DNA from: Scytalidium lignicola
Taxonomy: Eukaryota; Ascomycota; Leotiomycetes
Length of the DNA: 64,000 bases
Assembly: GCA_002812745.2 (NCBI GenBank)
Contig: NCSJ02000115.1
Coordinates: 1 to 64,000, forward strand
Reading direction: 5' to 3'
Positions 10,454 to 20,751 of this stretch are shown here, piece by piece (positions within the stretch are counted from its first letter, which is position 1; each line of letters starts with the position of its first letter). A program made the position numbers and the translations under genes. The notes beneath the pieces are model-generated. The model was not told where the DNA came from, searched no databases, and saw only the letters and a program-made list of their open reading frames with translations.

Positions 10454-12976
10454 ATGGCTGACGACCTGCTTATGAACTTTGATATCGGGGATGCACCACT
10501 TATTACGAAAACTAAATTACAAGGTGGGCGCTGGAAAGACAGGCTGGTTGCGAAGAAACTCTCTAGACGGAGAATTGAGAGAGTTAGTGGACGAGCTCCT
10601 CCGAATCGAGAAATATTCAATAAGGCACGGCATGAGCCCCTGGTAGAGGAATACATTGGTCCAAATAATGAAGTGAGGGCACCAAAAAGACAAAGGATTG
10701 AAAATGACTTCAGGCCAACTGGAAGGAACGACAATACTGCGGCGCTGATCTCTGGCAAACTCCCTCCTGGAAGCATAAATATTGGTGGGGTCAGAAGCAC
10801 TTCAACACAAGATGATTCGAGAGCTGCTATTGTATCTGGAAAGTTACCAGCTGGAAGTATAAAAATAGGCGGTTATGGAGATCGGCCAAATAAAAAAGTC
10901 TTCTCTTCAGAGGCTAGCACTGTTAGCAAACGTCAGGATGGAGCAGTTAGAAAACCAGGACAGTTCATATCGTCTTTATTCACCTTCAATCCATCAGCAA
11001 AAACCGCATTTGAAGACGATACTGCGACCGAGACAGAGCCTTCAAAACCCTCAAATGCTCCGCTTACAGAGGAAATGGCTACATTTACCAACCTCGGGTT
11101 ATCTATAAGACTAGCTGCCCATTTATCTACAAAACTAGAGATGAAGGCGCCAACGGCTATCCAAAAAGCTACGATTCCACAGATGATAAAGGATGATAGC
11201 GATGCATTCATCCAAGCTGAAACTGGGTCTGGGAAGACCTTGGCATATCTATTACCAATCGTTCAACGGATTATGGCTGTGAGCAATAGCGACGAAAACA
11301 GTTTAACTGATGCAAAGATAAGTCGAAACTCAGGACTTTTTGCTATCGTTCTCGCCCCTACTCGAGAATTGTGCAAGCAAATTGCTACAGTTTTAGAAAG
11401 GCTATTACGCTGTGCATCATGGATTGTTGGCACCACGGTTATAGGAGGAGAGAGCAAAAAGTCAGAGAAGGCTCGACTACGGAAAGGTGTCAACATCCTC
11501 GTTGCTACACCAGGACGGCTCACTGATCACTTGGACAACACTGAAGTACTCAACGTGAGCACAGTTAGATGGCTAATTCTGGATGAAGGCGATAGATTGA
11601 TGGAATTAGGGTTTGAAGATGAGATCAAACGTATCGTGGATACTCTTTCAAAGAGATCATTGGGTTTTGCAAATAGAAATAGCCCAGCTCTTGACGCTCT
11701 GCCGAAACGGAGAGTTACAGTGCTTTGCTCAGCTACGATGAAGATGAATGTGCAAAGGTTAGGAGAAATAAGTCTAACAGATGCAGTACACATTAAGGCG
11801 GATCCTTCTGAAAGTGAAATAGCAGATGATAAGGAAGACGGCGCCGATGCCGAAGAGAAGGCCTTCTCCGCACCGGCTCAGCTCAAGCAGTCCTACGCAG
11901 TAGTACCCGCAAAATTACGCCTGGTTACTCTAACAGCTATTCTTAAGCATACTTTCGCCCGACGTGGATCGGTTATGAAGGCTATAATCTTCATATCTTG
12001 TGCTGACTCAGTTGATTTTCACTTCGTACTCTTCAGCAGAAAACAAGCGACATCCATAGAAGATGCTAATGCCTCTGAGGCAACTCCTGCGGTAGAAAAG
12101 TCTGAGCTTACAAAAGATACCGTCGCTGTTGGGGCTGCATTTGCGACTGAATCGAATCCAGTAATTTTACATAAACTTCATGGATCTCTTGCTCAGAATA
12201 TCCGCACAGCTACGCTCAAATCTTTCACGGAATCAAAGGAACCATGTGTTTTGATATGTACGGATGTTGCATCACGTGGCCTCGACCTTCCTAACGTGGA
12301 CTATATAATTGAGTATGATCCTCCTTTCAGTGCTGAAGAACATTTACATCGCGTGGGACGAACCGCAAGAGCTGGGCGAGACGGCAGAGCTCTCATCTTC
12401 CTCCTTCCAGGAGATGAAGAGGAGTATGTTTCGGTCTTAGCATCAGGCTATCGGGAAGGGAAGAAGGCCCTGGGACGTCATACTGCAGAAGAGTTGTTGC
12501 GAAAAGGATTCGGCGGTACAGGCAGGGAATGGGAAGACCGTGCCACGGAATGGCAACTGGAAGTAGAACGGTGGACTTTGGACTCGCCGAAATACCTTGA
12601 GATGGCACGTCGTGGCTTTCAGAGCCATATCCGAGCATATGCGACCCACGTTGCTGCAGAAAGACACATATTCAATATGCAAACTTTACATCTGGGCCAT
12701 CTTGCCAAAGCATATGGGTTGAGAGATAAACCGGGTAGTATCAAGGTACCTGGCCAACGACCTGCTAAGATGACGAAGGCGGATAGGAGTGTTGCAGCTA
12801 GGAAGGCTAAACGAGGGGATAAGGAAGAGGAGAAGGCACCTGAAGGTGAAAGAGAAAGAAAACTGAAGAAATTGGAGCTCGATCTTCCATCTATCGACGC
12901 CAATGATGCAGCGAAGAGGATGAGGATGAAGATGAAGGAGCATATGGCTAGCGCAAGTGAGTTTAATATTGGATGA
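10454..12976 (+). CDS. dbp7: ATP-dependent RNA helicase Dbp7 (DEAD-box, ribosome biogenesis)
   Basis: A single-exon 840-aa nucleolar helicase of the Dbp7/DDX31 family, which acts in 60S ribosomal subunit assembly. Visible motifs are the Q-motif region (APTAIQKATIP), Walker A QAETGSGKT at about residue 255, PTREL, TPGRL, motif II as DEGD at about 377 (a variant usual for this family), SAT at about 425, and in the C-lobe DVASRGLDLPNVDYIIEYDPP-type motif V and HRVGRTARAGRDG motif VI at about 600-650. The N-terminus MADDLLMNFDIGDAP with its downstream GGRWKDR motif is characteristic of fungal Dbp7. The lysine-rich tail fits a nucleolar RNA-binding protein. The two helicase lobes are separated by the usual Dbp7 acidic insertion. 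Confidence 0.95.
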   Translation: MADDLLMNFDIGDAPLITKTKLQGGRWKDRLVAKKLSRRRIERVSGRAPPNREIFNKARHEPLVEEYIGPNNEVRAPKRQRIENDFRPTGRNDNTAALISGKLPPGSINIGGVRSTSTQDDSRAAIVSGKLPAGSIKIGGYGDRPNKKVFSSEASTVSKRQDGAVRKPGQFISSLFTFNPSAKTAFEDDTATETEPSKPSNAPLTEEMATFTNLGLSIRLAAHLSTKLEMKAPTAIQKATIPQMIKDDSDAFIQAETGSGKTLAYLLPIVQRIMAVSNSDENSLTDAKISRNSGLFAIVLAPTRELCKQIATVLERLLRCASWIVGTTVIGGESKKSEKARLRKGVNILVATPGRLTDHLDNTEVLNVSTVRWLILDEGDRLMELGFEDEIKRIVDTLSKRSLGFANRNSPALDALPKRRVTVLCSATMKMNVQRLGEISLTDAVHIKADPSESEIADDKEDGADAEEKAFSAPAQLKQSYAVVPAKLRLVTLTAILKHTFARRGSVMKAIIFISCADSVDFHFVLFSRKQATSIEDANASEATPAVEKSELTKDTVAVGAAFATESNPVILHKLHGSLAQNIRTATLKSFTESKEPCVLICTDVASRGLDLPNVDYIIEYDPPFSAEEHLHRVGRTARAGRDGRALIFLLPGDEEEYVSVLASGYREGKKALGRHTAEELLRKGFGGTGREWEDRATEWQLEVERWTLDSPKYLEMARRGFQSHIRAYATHVAAERHIFNMQTLHLGHLAKAYGLRDKPGSIKVPGQRPAKMTKADRSVAARKAKRGDKEEEKAPEGERERKLKKLELDLPSIDANDAAKRMRMKMKEHMASASEFNIG

Positions 12977-14413
12977 ATGAGTATTATGTTCGGATTATAC
13001 TAGGACTTCTAGATTGTGGTATTTACAAAGTGCGAATATACCCTGCCGAAGCGAGCAATAAACACGACTTAGCTTCAACTACGTAATCCTGAATCACTTC
13101 AACATTGTCTCTTAGTCCTTGAGGCAAAGATGTTTCCTATTTTGTGCTGGTATGCGTCAAATATTCTGCATAATGGAATGACACAATTCGAGCACATGTA
13201 CAGGATATCAACGTAGTAAGTTTGTATAATCCTTTCAAATCTACAATAGAATGACGAGATTCCTCCATTTATAAAACGTACGAGAGGAATACTAGTTTAT
13301 ATTCAAGTGATTTACGACTAAGTTCCAACCGATGAATCTTACCGTTCTTTGTTCTCTCTCCTAGATAATGAATTGATGAAGGCTCTTCTCTACATTAAAT
13401 TCCAGCTGAAAACTATTTACCTAGTTGGAGCATTTTGAGGAAGTCGGCCAAGCGGTAGCTTCAATTCTAATGTTGAAATCACAAATTAGAATTGTCTAGA
13501 AATGATATGTCGCTGTGACGAATGAACCAACTGAGAGTTATGGCCTGTTGATAGAGTCATTCCAAAATTCTTCCCTTTTTTGGGATTGTATGTGAGTGAT
13601 ACATTGCTATGCTTGTAGTGCATCAATGATTCCATGTCTTTATTATTACCAGATATTCAGATCATTATATAAGACTAAAAACCAAAGATATCATGAGAGT
13701 TTTAGCCGCTCTTACACTCCCGTTTTATCCTGTCTCCTAATGGAGAAATGGAAAATACCTGCTAAAGTTTAGGATGGCGAAACAAAGAACCCCCCGAGAT
13801 ACTCTTAGGGAATAACTCTCTAATGAGGTTCTATTACGATTGACAAGAAGGGGGCAATTTGAAGCTATTGAAAATCTAAAAATCATGCATAAATTAAGTC
13901 ATGAGAGAGTTGATTATCCTATATGGTGCTATGTCTCATTCTAATGGCAAGGAACAGATTCTAAGGCTCAGGCTTTTAAACAAGTCAACATTGATATTGG
14001 TCAATATTAAATAGCAGGCATGCTGCCCGATAATCAATGTAGGTAGTTTATAGGATATGAGGTAGACTTTTGTGTGTCGATGAAACTTTACCAGTGAAAC
14101 TAGGCTCGGCGCCGGTGAACTGATCGATGAAGCTGTATACTACCACTAATTAGGTCCAACAAACCAAAACCAGAGCGTCGGCCAGGAGACTGCTAGAATG
14201 CTGAACTCTAACAATACTCCGCTGAATGAGATCCAGGGAGAATTAACAACCTTTGAACTTTCGTTGTTACTCCGCCAGCAGTTAACACATTAAAAGATAA
14301 ATTGATTTCTTTGAGCCTCTCTATTTGTTCTTTAAGTTAAGCTTCTGCTTGAAACTCCAAGAAAATCAAAATCACGTCTATCAATCGTCACTCCGCTAAG
14401 AAAAGTCACCAAT
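12977..14413. other. 1.4-kb AT-rich noncoding gap
   Basis: There is no open frame of useful length on either strand. The base composition is AT-rich and contains one notable hairpin (13462-13494). No transposon ends or RNA gene can be supported. Confidence 0.55.
13462..13494. repeat. Perfect 10-bp inverted repeat (hairpin)
   Basis: CAATTCTAAT and its exact reverse complement ATTAGAATTG are separated by 13 nt. The preceding GGCCAAGCGGTAG resembles a tRNA D-arm, but no matching acceptor stem or T-arm was found. Confidence 0.6.
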
Positions 14414-15658
14414 ATGCCGCCAAAGAGGCGTTCACGCAGTTGTGCCCCCAAGCGCAAAACCAAGCGCAGAACAACTGGAGAAATCAACAAAGCCACAGAG
14501 AGGTCTACTCCTGATCACTCAGAAGAAGAGATAAACAAGACGCCTAATTCTTCTAAGAAAGATTTAGAACACCATTCTGCCGGCAGCTCTCAGAAGACTA
14601 GAGCCAGCTTGCCCAAGAACAAAGTTAGGCTTACTCTTAATCATTCGGTTGACAAAGACAAAAATTCATCAACATCGAATGAGCAGGGTCCTTTCAAAGA
14701 TGATGATAATCAATTTCATGATGAGTCTGAAACTCCTCCTGGAGACCTGGCTAGCGTTCAACCTGAGGGAAAGGCCACCGCTCAAGACAGCGTTAAGGGC
14801 GGACAAAAATCCGATGATCACGCCAAACAATCAAACACTCAATCTCAACATCGATCTGATAGCCAAGTCAAGGGAGAATGCAGCAGCGAGTCTAAAGATC
14901 ATTCCAATGATCAATTAAATGGTCAATCTAGTAGCCAAACTAAGCGTCTTTCAAGGTGGCGCTCTTCACCCGATGCGACTAGACTGATAAATGCCATTCT
15001 CCAAGCTGTCAACTCAGCCAACGAAGCTGGTAGGAGACTTTGCCAAGATTCTCAATATCCTAGGATAGGACTAGAAGCAGAATCCAATGAAGAACCCGAA
15101 GAAGAATCTGAAGAAGAGCCCAAAGAAAAACCCAAAACAGAATCCAAAGAACCCAAAGAAGAGCCAAAGGCAGAACTCAACATATATCCTAAGCCTCGCA
15201 AGAATGAACTCCTTTCTGATGAGCAGCTTTCTGTTATTCGTCGCAACATGTCATTTCTCGAGAAGGATGGACCTCTTGGTAATAGTGCGTTTTGGAGAAT
15301 GCGACTTGGAAACACCCGGGCTGAGGCTAGAGCAGCTATTGATACATTGAATGGTGGAAGAAGGTTCAAGGTTCCGGACTTAATAGTAAAATGCAACAGT
15401 ACTTATATGGACTGGGACGAATACGATGCTGGGATATTGAATAGAGCTCCAATATGGATACCTGAAAACATGGCTTCTGATGGCAAAGTTTCTGGAAACG
15501 AGATTTCTTCTGAGAACAAGGCTTCCGAAAATAAACCTGCTCAGAGCAAGGTTTCCGACAATACCGCTTCCGAAAACAAGGCTCCTAACAACAAGAGCCA
15601 GGATTTGTGTATGAAAACTGCCAACGACAAAATTCAAAATCTTTCGGATGGTAAATAG
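14414..15658 (+). CDS. Charged low-complexity protein of unknown function
   Basis: A 414-aa single-exon frame starts with a very basic N-terminus (about residues 3-24, Arg/Lys-rich, NLS-like). A long Ser/Gln/Asp/Lys-rich disordered region follows to about residue 175. A Glu/Lys/Pro repeat at about 222-255 (units like EEPKEE) leads into a compact, possibly folded segment at about 262-350 (key words FLEKDGPLGNSAFWRMRLGN and WDEYDAGILNRAPIWIPENM). The tail is a degenerate SENKA/SDNTA repeat. I recognise no known domain. The basic start and disordered build suggest a nuclear protein, by inference only. It is isolated between 1.4 kb and 0.7 kb of noncoding DNA and has AT-rich codons, which fits a lineage-restricted gene. 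Confidence 0.6.
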   Translation: MPPKRRSRSCAPKRKTKRRTTGEINKATERSTPDHSEEEINKTPNSSKKDLEHHSAGSSQKTRASLPKNKVRLTLNHSVDKDKNSSTSNEQGPFKDDDNQFHDESETPPGDLASVQPEGKATAQDSVKGGQKSDDHAKQSNTQSQHRSDSQVKGECSSESKDHSNDQLNGQSSSQTKRLSRWRSSPDATRLINAILQAVNSANEAGRRLCQDSQYPRIGLEAESNEEPEEESEEEPKEKPKTESKEPKEEPKAELNIYPKPRKNELLSDEQLSVIRRNMSFLEKDGPLGNSAFWRMRLGNTRAEARAAIDTLNGGRRFKVPDLIVKCNSTYMDWDEYDAGILNRAPIWIPENMASDGKVSGNEISSENKASENKPAQSKVSDNTASENKAPNNKSQDLCMKTANDKIQNLSDGK

Positions 15659-16388
15659 TTTATGCAGGTGGCTCTTCTGACGAAACCTATTCTCTATCCC
15701 CATGCATGATGCAAATCACAGAGCGGAGTTATGCCGCCGACTAGTTTTCTTTCAAGTTAATGAGAGGAATGAAGAGCATGTATATGTTATGATACCCATT
15801 AGACACACTCGCGAATAAAAATCCATGCATTTCGCTCACAATACTGTCCCAAAAATGCTAATGAATGCGTTGATTTGATTTCGAATAAGAGTAGCAATTA
15901 AGTTCATTGTATGGGTATAATAACTATAGCTTCTTTCTTGAAGTAGCTAATGCTACAATTATGTTTCTCCCATCTATAGCTTCAGCATTGCTCTATCGAA
16001 TTGTGGAATATACAGTTAGCCTGCTGTGGTATGGAACTACGTACCCTATGTACTGTACGTATGTATGGAGACCCCATACAGGTCCCTGCACTACGCAGTT
16101 TCTTACACTGCTGGAACAGTACTGTAGTTTCGTACAGACATTGTCCAATGCTATGAGAGCGTAAACTCTTTATTCGATTCTCTCGGGTCGCTGTCCAGGG
16201 ACTTTGCCTAACTGGCAAAAATATGACTTGAATGATGTATTGGAATGGATTTCTTGCCGGAGAACCTAGGAATCTCCGAAATGACTTATTAACCATTAGG
16301 AATGTCCTCCTCTTAATCACTTAAACGCCTAAATGCGGCAGTGAGAGGCAGAGAGGGTTCTACCCTGGTAAACTTCAGAAGTGCGCAT
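15659..16388. other. Noncoding convergent 3' region
   Basis: This stretch lies between the 3' ends of the charged orphan gene and the minus-strand gene that follows. Only short frames are present. Confidence 0.6.
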
Positions 16389-16428
16389 TCATAGAAATGT
16401 CGGAATAACATCCATCTTCTGCTTTATT

Positions 16429-17542
16429 TTATCGTCCTCTTCTTCCNTTTTTTATTCTTTGGAGTCTACCTTGTTCAAGTCTCTTTGCAACTCTTGAATT
16501 ATTGCGAGCTGGAACAGGTTTAGGGAGTGACTGAGCAATACTATCCGTCGAGGTAGTTACCGCCTTTACGGACTCTATCTCGGAGCGACCTTGGCGTATT
16601 TCGTTCTTAATAACTAGTTTTGGAGCGGGTATTGGTGCGTCGAGATCATCGTCTTCATCGGAGGAAGTCGTTTCAGATTCATGTATGGCCCTCGGTTCTT
16701 TGATAATAGCCATCTGGCTGCCTTGGTTCCCTTGAGAGTTCTGCACAATTATAGATCCCCTAGAATTTGGTCGTTTGGAGCCACCTCTGTCGAATCCTGC
16801 AGAAGCACGTGTAGTGGTAGAAATCATCCCAAGCTTTGCCAAAGATATAGCTTTCTTCCTTGGACTATCCATCAAACCATGCAAACTGGTCCCTACATAT
16901 GGCAATCCTTCAACACTATCATCGGAATCATCTGCTCCCTTTCCATTCTTGGCTAAAAGTCCTTCGATGGCATCTTGTTGCCTCTTCGCCTTCGTAATAC
17001 GCTCGCGTTTGGACTTTGTGTGATTAGGCATACGACCTACAACTGGACGGGAGATCGAATTTATCATATCTATATTTCGTTCTCTTTCCATTTTCTGCCG
17101 TCGCTTATACTCGGCAGCGTGAAGATGGACGGTAAATTGCTTTGCGACTCTGAGTAACTCATCCTCTACCATACGGTACTTGTCATCTTTATCTGAGCCC
17201 TCTTGCATAAAGCTATTTAGTTAGAGTAAGTTGAACTGCTACCAACTCTGACCCTTAGGATGCGCTCACCTTTCTTCCATCGGTTCTGGGGGTGGTGAGC
17301 TAGGTGCCATACTGCTGCTGGCTCCTGGATGTCAGATACTATATGTTGGATGCATGGACAAACTCACCTGGACTTGGTGCTCTATTCCTCTTTGGCGTAG
17401 TCTCCAGGTCAGTAGTCCTAGCACTACTCAAGAGTGTCTCATTGAGCTCTGAACTCCTTTTTGGTGTAGCAGTTCTCATCCGTGGTAACCTGGGACTGGC
17501 TTTCGACCCCGAGGGCTGTGCCCATGGTAGTTTTCTTGTCAT
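16429..17542 (-). CDS. Three-exon protein of unknown function, probably conserved in fungi
   Basis: The reconstructed exons, in minus-strand order, are 17368-17542, 17270-17324 and 16429-17212. They are separated by introns of 43 bp (17325-17367, GTGAGT...CCAG) and 57 bp (17213-17269, GTGAGC, branch TCTAAC, TAG). Both splices keep frame and give about 336 aa. The N-terminus is basic and Ser/Thr/Pro-rich. A helical, likely conserved block (YRMVEDELLRVAKQFTVHLH followed by AAEYKRRQK) spans about 80-120. The rest is disordered, with Ser/Asp clusters and basic patches. No catalytic domain is recognised, and a nuclear role is only a guess. The C-terminus is uncertain because an N at 16447 precedes a T-run. 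One frame stops at 16429, while the neighbouring frame adds an acidic tail and stops at 16389. Confidence 0.75.
16447..16447. other. Ambiguous base before a T-run
   Basis: A single N precedes a run of Ts in the last exon of the minus-strand gene and leaves its final residues undefined. Confidence 0.9.
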
Positions 17543-18249
17543 ATTAGTTGACTTGAAGAGTCTGTGTCAAAAATAACTACGATAGGCCACCCTTATTTGC
17601 TGGGAGGGATTTTTTAGTGTTTAGGTTCAGCAATGGCAATTTTCGTTAAGATGTACATTTATGATGTTTTTGTTTCAAAATAAACCAATCCAAGTCTCAT
17701 CAATTTATCAAATAACTGTATAAAGCAAATAGGATAGCGTATTTAAACTTATAGGATACAAAGAACTTCTATAACTATATGAGTGTTACTGAGTACGAAC
17801 GAGATGAGGTTGAATTGATCTCTTGTGCCTTAGATTTAAGGCTCAACATGGTACAATACCTGGTAAGGCAACGATTCTGGTGCCTGCCACAAATGTCAAC
17901 AGGCTGAGAACAGTTCAGAGTGTGAAGATATTAGAAGCCTAGGGAACCTTATTGCTTCCTGACTTAACTTTCAAGAATGAATAAAAACTCCAACTGTTGA
18001 CCTCTTAAAACAGAGAAGGACGTTACTACTCGAAGAGATCTGAGAAGCGATGATTTTCATATGCCTGCGATATTACGGTGTGATCTCCACTCCGATCGTT
18101 CTCTTTGAATAGTATTTTTTTTTTTCCTGTATCAGAATATATACGTTGTTCTTTTATTCCTAAATTTAAGGAGAATAAGAAAGATAGTAGAGTTTAGAGT
18201 TGATATCTGACTTGCTATATCTCCTCGTTACACTCTAACCGACACTATT
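17543..18249. promoter_or_regulatory. Divergent promoter region
   Basis: This 0.7-kb noncoding stretch lies between the head-to-head unknown gene and the kinase gene. It includes a T-run near 18115-18125. I identify no specific sites. Confidence 0.5.
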
Positions 18250-20323
18250 ATGTCCTCGTCATTTAGGATTGAGTTTGGGGATTCTTCCAGTACCAATCCA
18301 GAGGGCCAGAGTTCATATGATGATGATTCAGATCAAGAAACAGAAGAGCTGTCAAGATCCGAAAGTGGTGGCAATGGCCAAACAACTACCGTGACCCAGG
18401 CAAGACCTGGGGAGAGTAATGCACAGTCTCACCGACATGCGAGTCTCTTTTATATTTCTTTGATCGAAAGCCAGTGCAAGATGCAGGCTGTGAAGTCAAT
18501 CAACAGAAACCGTCGTCCGGCCGATCACGTCGACGAGGATCATCCCGATGTGCAAGAACTCGCACAGTATCTGTTTTCCGAAATGTCAAGAGAGCTGTCT
18601 AGGGCTGGTGTCCTCCCAGCAGCTGAATTCGCAACCGGCGAGCTTGCAGATCTACGTGCCAGTTATCTCTCTAGTTTTAACTCGATTCTGGACAATATAG
18701 CATCAAAACAAAATCGCCGTATCCCAAATGAAGACAGTATCGGACCTCTGACTCTTCATAACCGGTTTCCAAGAGCTCCATCACATTCACAGCAATCAAC
18801 GCTATTTGCTATGTCTCACCATGCGCAGGAATTTTTCAATGCGGGGAAGTTACCGCTTCTGACTTCGTCTTCCATTGAGCAGAGAGCAATAGTTGACTCA
18901 AGAGCGTTTAAGTATGAGTATGAGAGGATAAAATGTATTGGCAAAGGTGGGTTTGGCCAAGTCTTTGAGTGTCGGAATCATATCGACAAACAGCTCTATG
19001 CTATCAAGCAGATCGTGATCTCACGTCACAAAACGGGAAAGGCAATGAGACCAGAGAAGGTGCATGCCATACTTTCAGAAGCTCAGACTCTTGCCAAATT
19101 GGACCATCCAAATATAGTGAGATACTACCATACTTGGGCTGAGGAATGTGTCAGCACATCTCCATCACCTACAACCTCGCAGCTTCTCATAACGCAGGGA
19201 CATAAGAACAAAGGGTAAGCAAGACCGGCTAAAGGCTTTATCATTAATCTATACTTATTATGCGAATAGGTACCCGAGCCTAGTGGATTTATGGAGTAGT
19301 ATACCTGTTATCACTGTGGATGATGAGACAAGTTGCGTAGTGGAATTCGCAGATTCCGCAGAAGAAAGCGAATATGAAAATAATCAGAAGAAGGAACCCG
19401 AGACTTATACAAGCCAGAACTTCCCCGTCGATGAAGACAATTCTAAAGTCGACAAGGGCCAAGAAGAAGCTGGTTATGCAAATGAATCTAAGGGTAAAGG
19501 AAAATTTTGGGCCTCATTTCAGTCGTCAACCCTTTCGGAAGCCGATTCTGAAGAGTCACCATCGAAGGTTGGAGACATATCTTTCGGGGATGTCGTTCTC
19601 TTTATAAAAATGTCCCTCTATCCACTAACGTTAGATCGCTATTTAGCTGTGGAAGACCCTCAACCAGGAGACCTCAGACACTGTTTTCACATTCCATCGG
19701 CAACTGGAATCTTGAGCGGCATTTTGGATGGTGTTGAATACTTGCACAGTCAACGCATTATACATCGCGATCTTAAGCCTGCTAACATATTCCTTTCAAT
19801 TACATCAGATCGGCGACCCGCTGGGGACGGATCATTTGATGTTACCAACTGTTCAGGATGCAATTATACAGGAGTCAAACAAAGAAAATTATTTCTCACT
19901 CCATGTATCGGAGACTTTGGTCTCATTGCTGAGATCAAGGATCCAGAAACTGTAGAGCCGGGGTCTTCATCATCATTTGCACTAGAAAATTTGCAACTTT
20001 CTCGCATGGCTCCACCGTCTGCAAGCCCTGTTGGTACGCAGTTTTATCGGCCGCCGAAGATGCCTACTGAGCAACCAATCATCTGCTCAAAGTTAGATGT
20101 CTTCAGTCTTGGAGTGATTGCTTTCGAATTGAACTATAAGTTCAATACTAGATCTGAAAGGGTCCGTGTCCTTGATGATCTCTCTAGAAAAGCAATCTTT
20201 CCGGAAGATTTCAACAAACATCAGATGTCTTCGGGAATACGATGTATGATTGAGCAAGATCGCGATACGAGATGGGATACCCAGAAGGTCCGCAGTTGGC
20301 TTGATGAGTTAAGATCCAGTTAG
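18250..20323 (+). CDS. eIF2alpha-type serine/threonine protein kinase
   Basis: There are two exons, 18250-19214 and 19270-20323, joined across a 55-bp intron (GTAAGC...ATAG). The product is about 672 aa. The kinase domain starts near residue 222: glycine loop IGKGGFGQVFEC, lysine in YAIKQIV, alpha-C glutamate in ILSEAQTLAKLDHPNIVRYY, then a large acidic insert (about 320-440). The C-lobe has IIHRDLKPANIFL (about 485) and IGDFGL (about 535). The long insert between the lobes, the YYHTWAE word and the FSLGVIAFEL word are typical of eIF2alpha kinases (GCN2/HRI/PERK group), which phosphorylate eIF2alpha under stress. There are no RWD or HisRS domains, so it is not GCN2 itself. An IfkB/HRI-like fungal kinase is the best guess. 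Oddly, the APE motif reads PPK (about 582). Confidence 0.85.
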
Positions 20324-20751
20324 AGGATTGATTCGGGTTGAATATGCTGAAGATAACCTCCAAATATTGGAGTTAAGAGACGAACTTGAATGTGGCCATC
20401 TCGTGGTTATTACATACTCTGCGTGCCTTTATTATTTGAAGGACGGTTTCTCTACTACAAATTGGGATCAGCTATCTCTGGAAGGCTTTTGTCAGTGTAC
20501 GTGGGTTCTCACCCACTCTTTACGTTCATCAGATACCCTCTTGTATATTTATAGAAAAAGCTTATAGAACTAGTCATTAAACGTGATATCCTAATTGAGC
20601 TATAGCTAGGAAAGTGATGTCAAAACAAGAAAATACATTTAATCCATATTGATCACTTGACTTAAAATGAAGACATCCCTTAAACATAAATATACGTTAA
20701 ATAGTAGCAACTCGATTCTCAAATATATAAATAGAGCTCCAAAGATTAATA
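20324..20751. other. Noncoding convergent 3' region
   Basis: This stretch lies between the kinase stop and the stop of the minus-strand ASC-1-type gene. A 79-aa frame here has no features and is treated as 3' UTR. Confidence 0.6.

Noticed and set aside
13441..13500. Possible tRNA (GGCCAAGCGGTAG word followed by a hairpin)
   Set aside because: No acceptor stem, anticodon arm or T-loop GGTTCGA could be matched around it.
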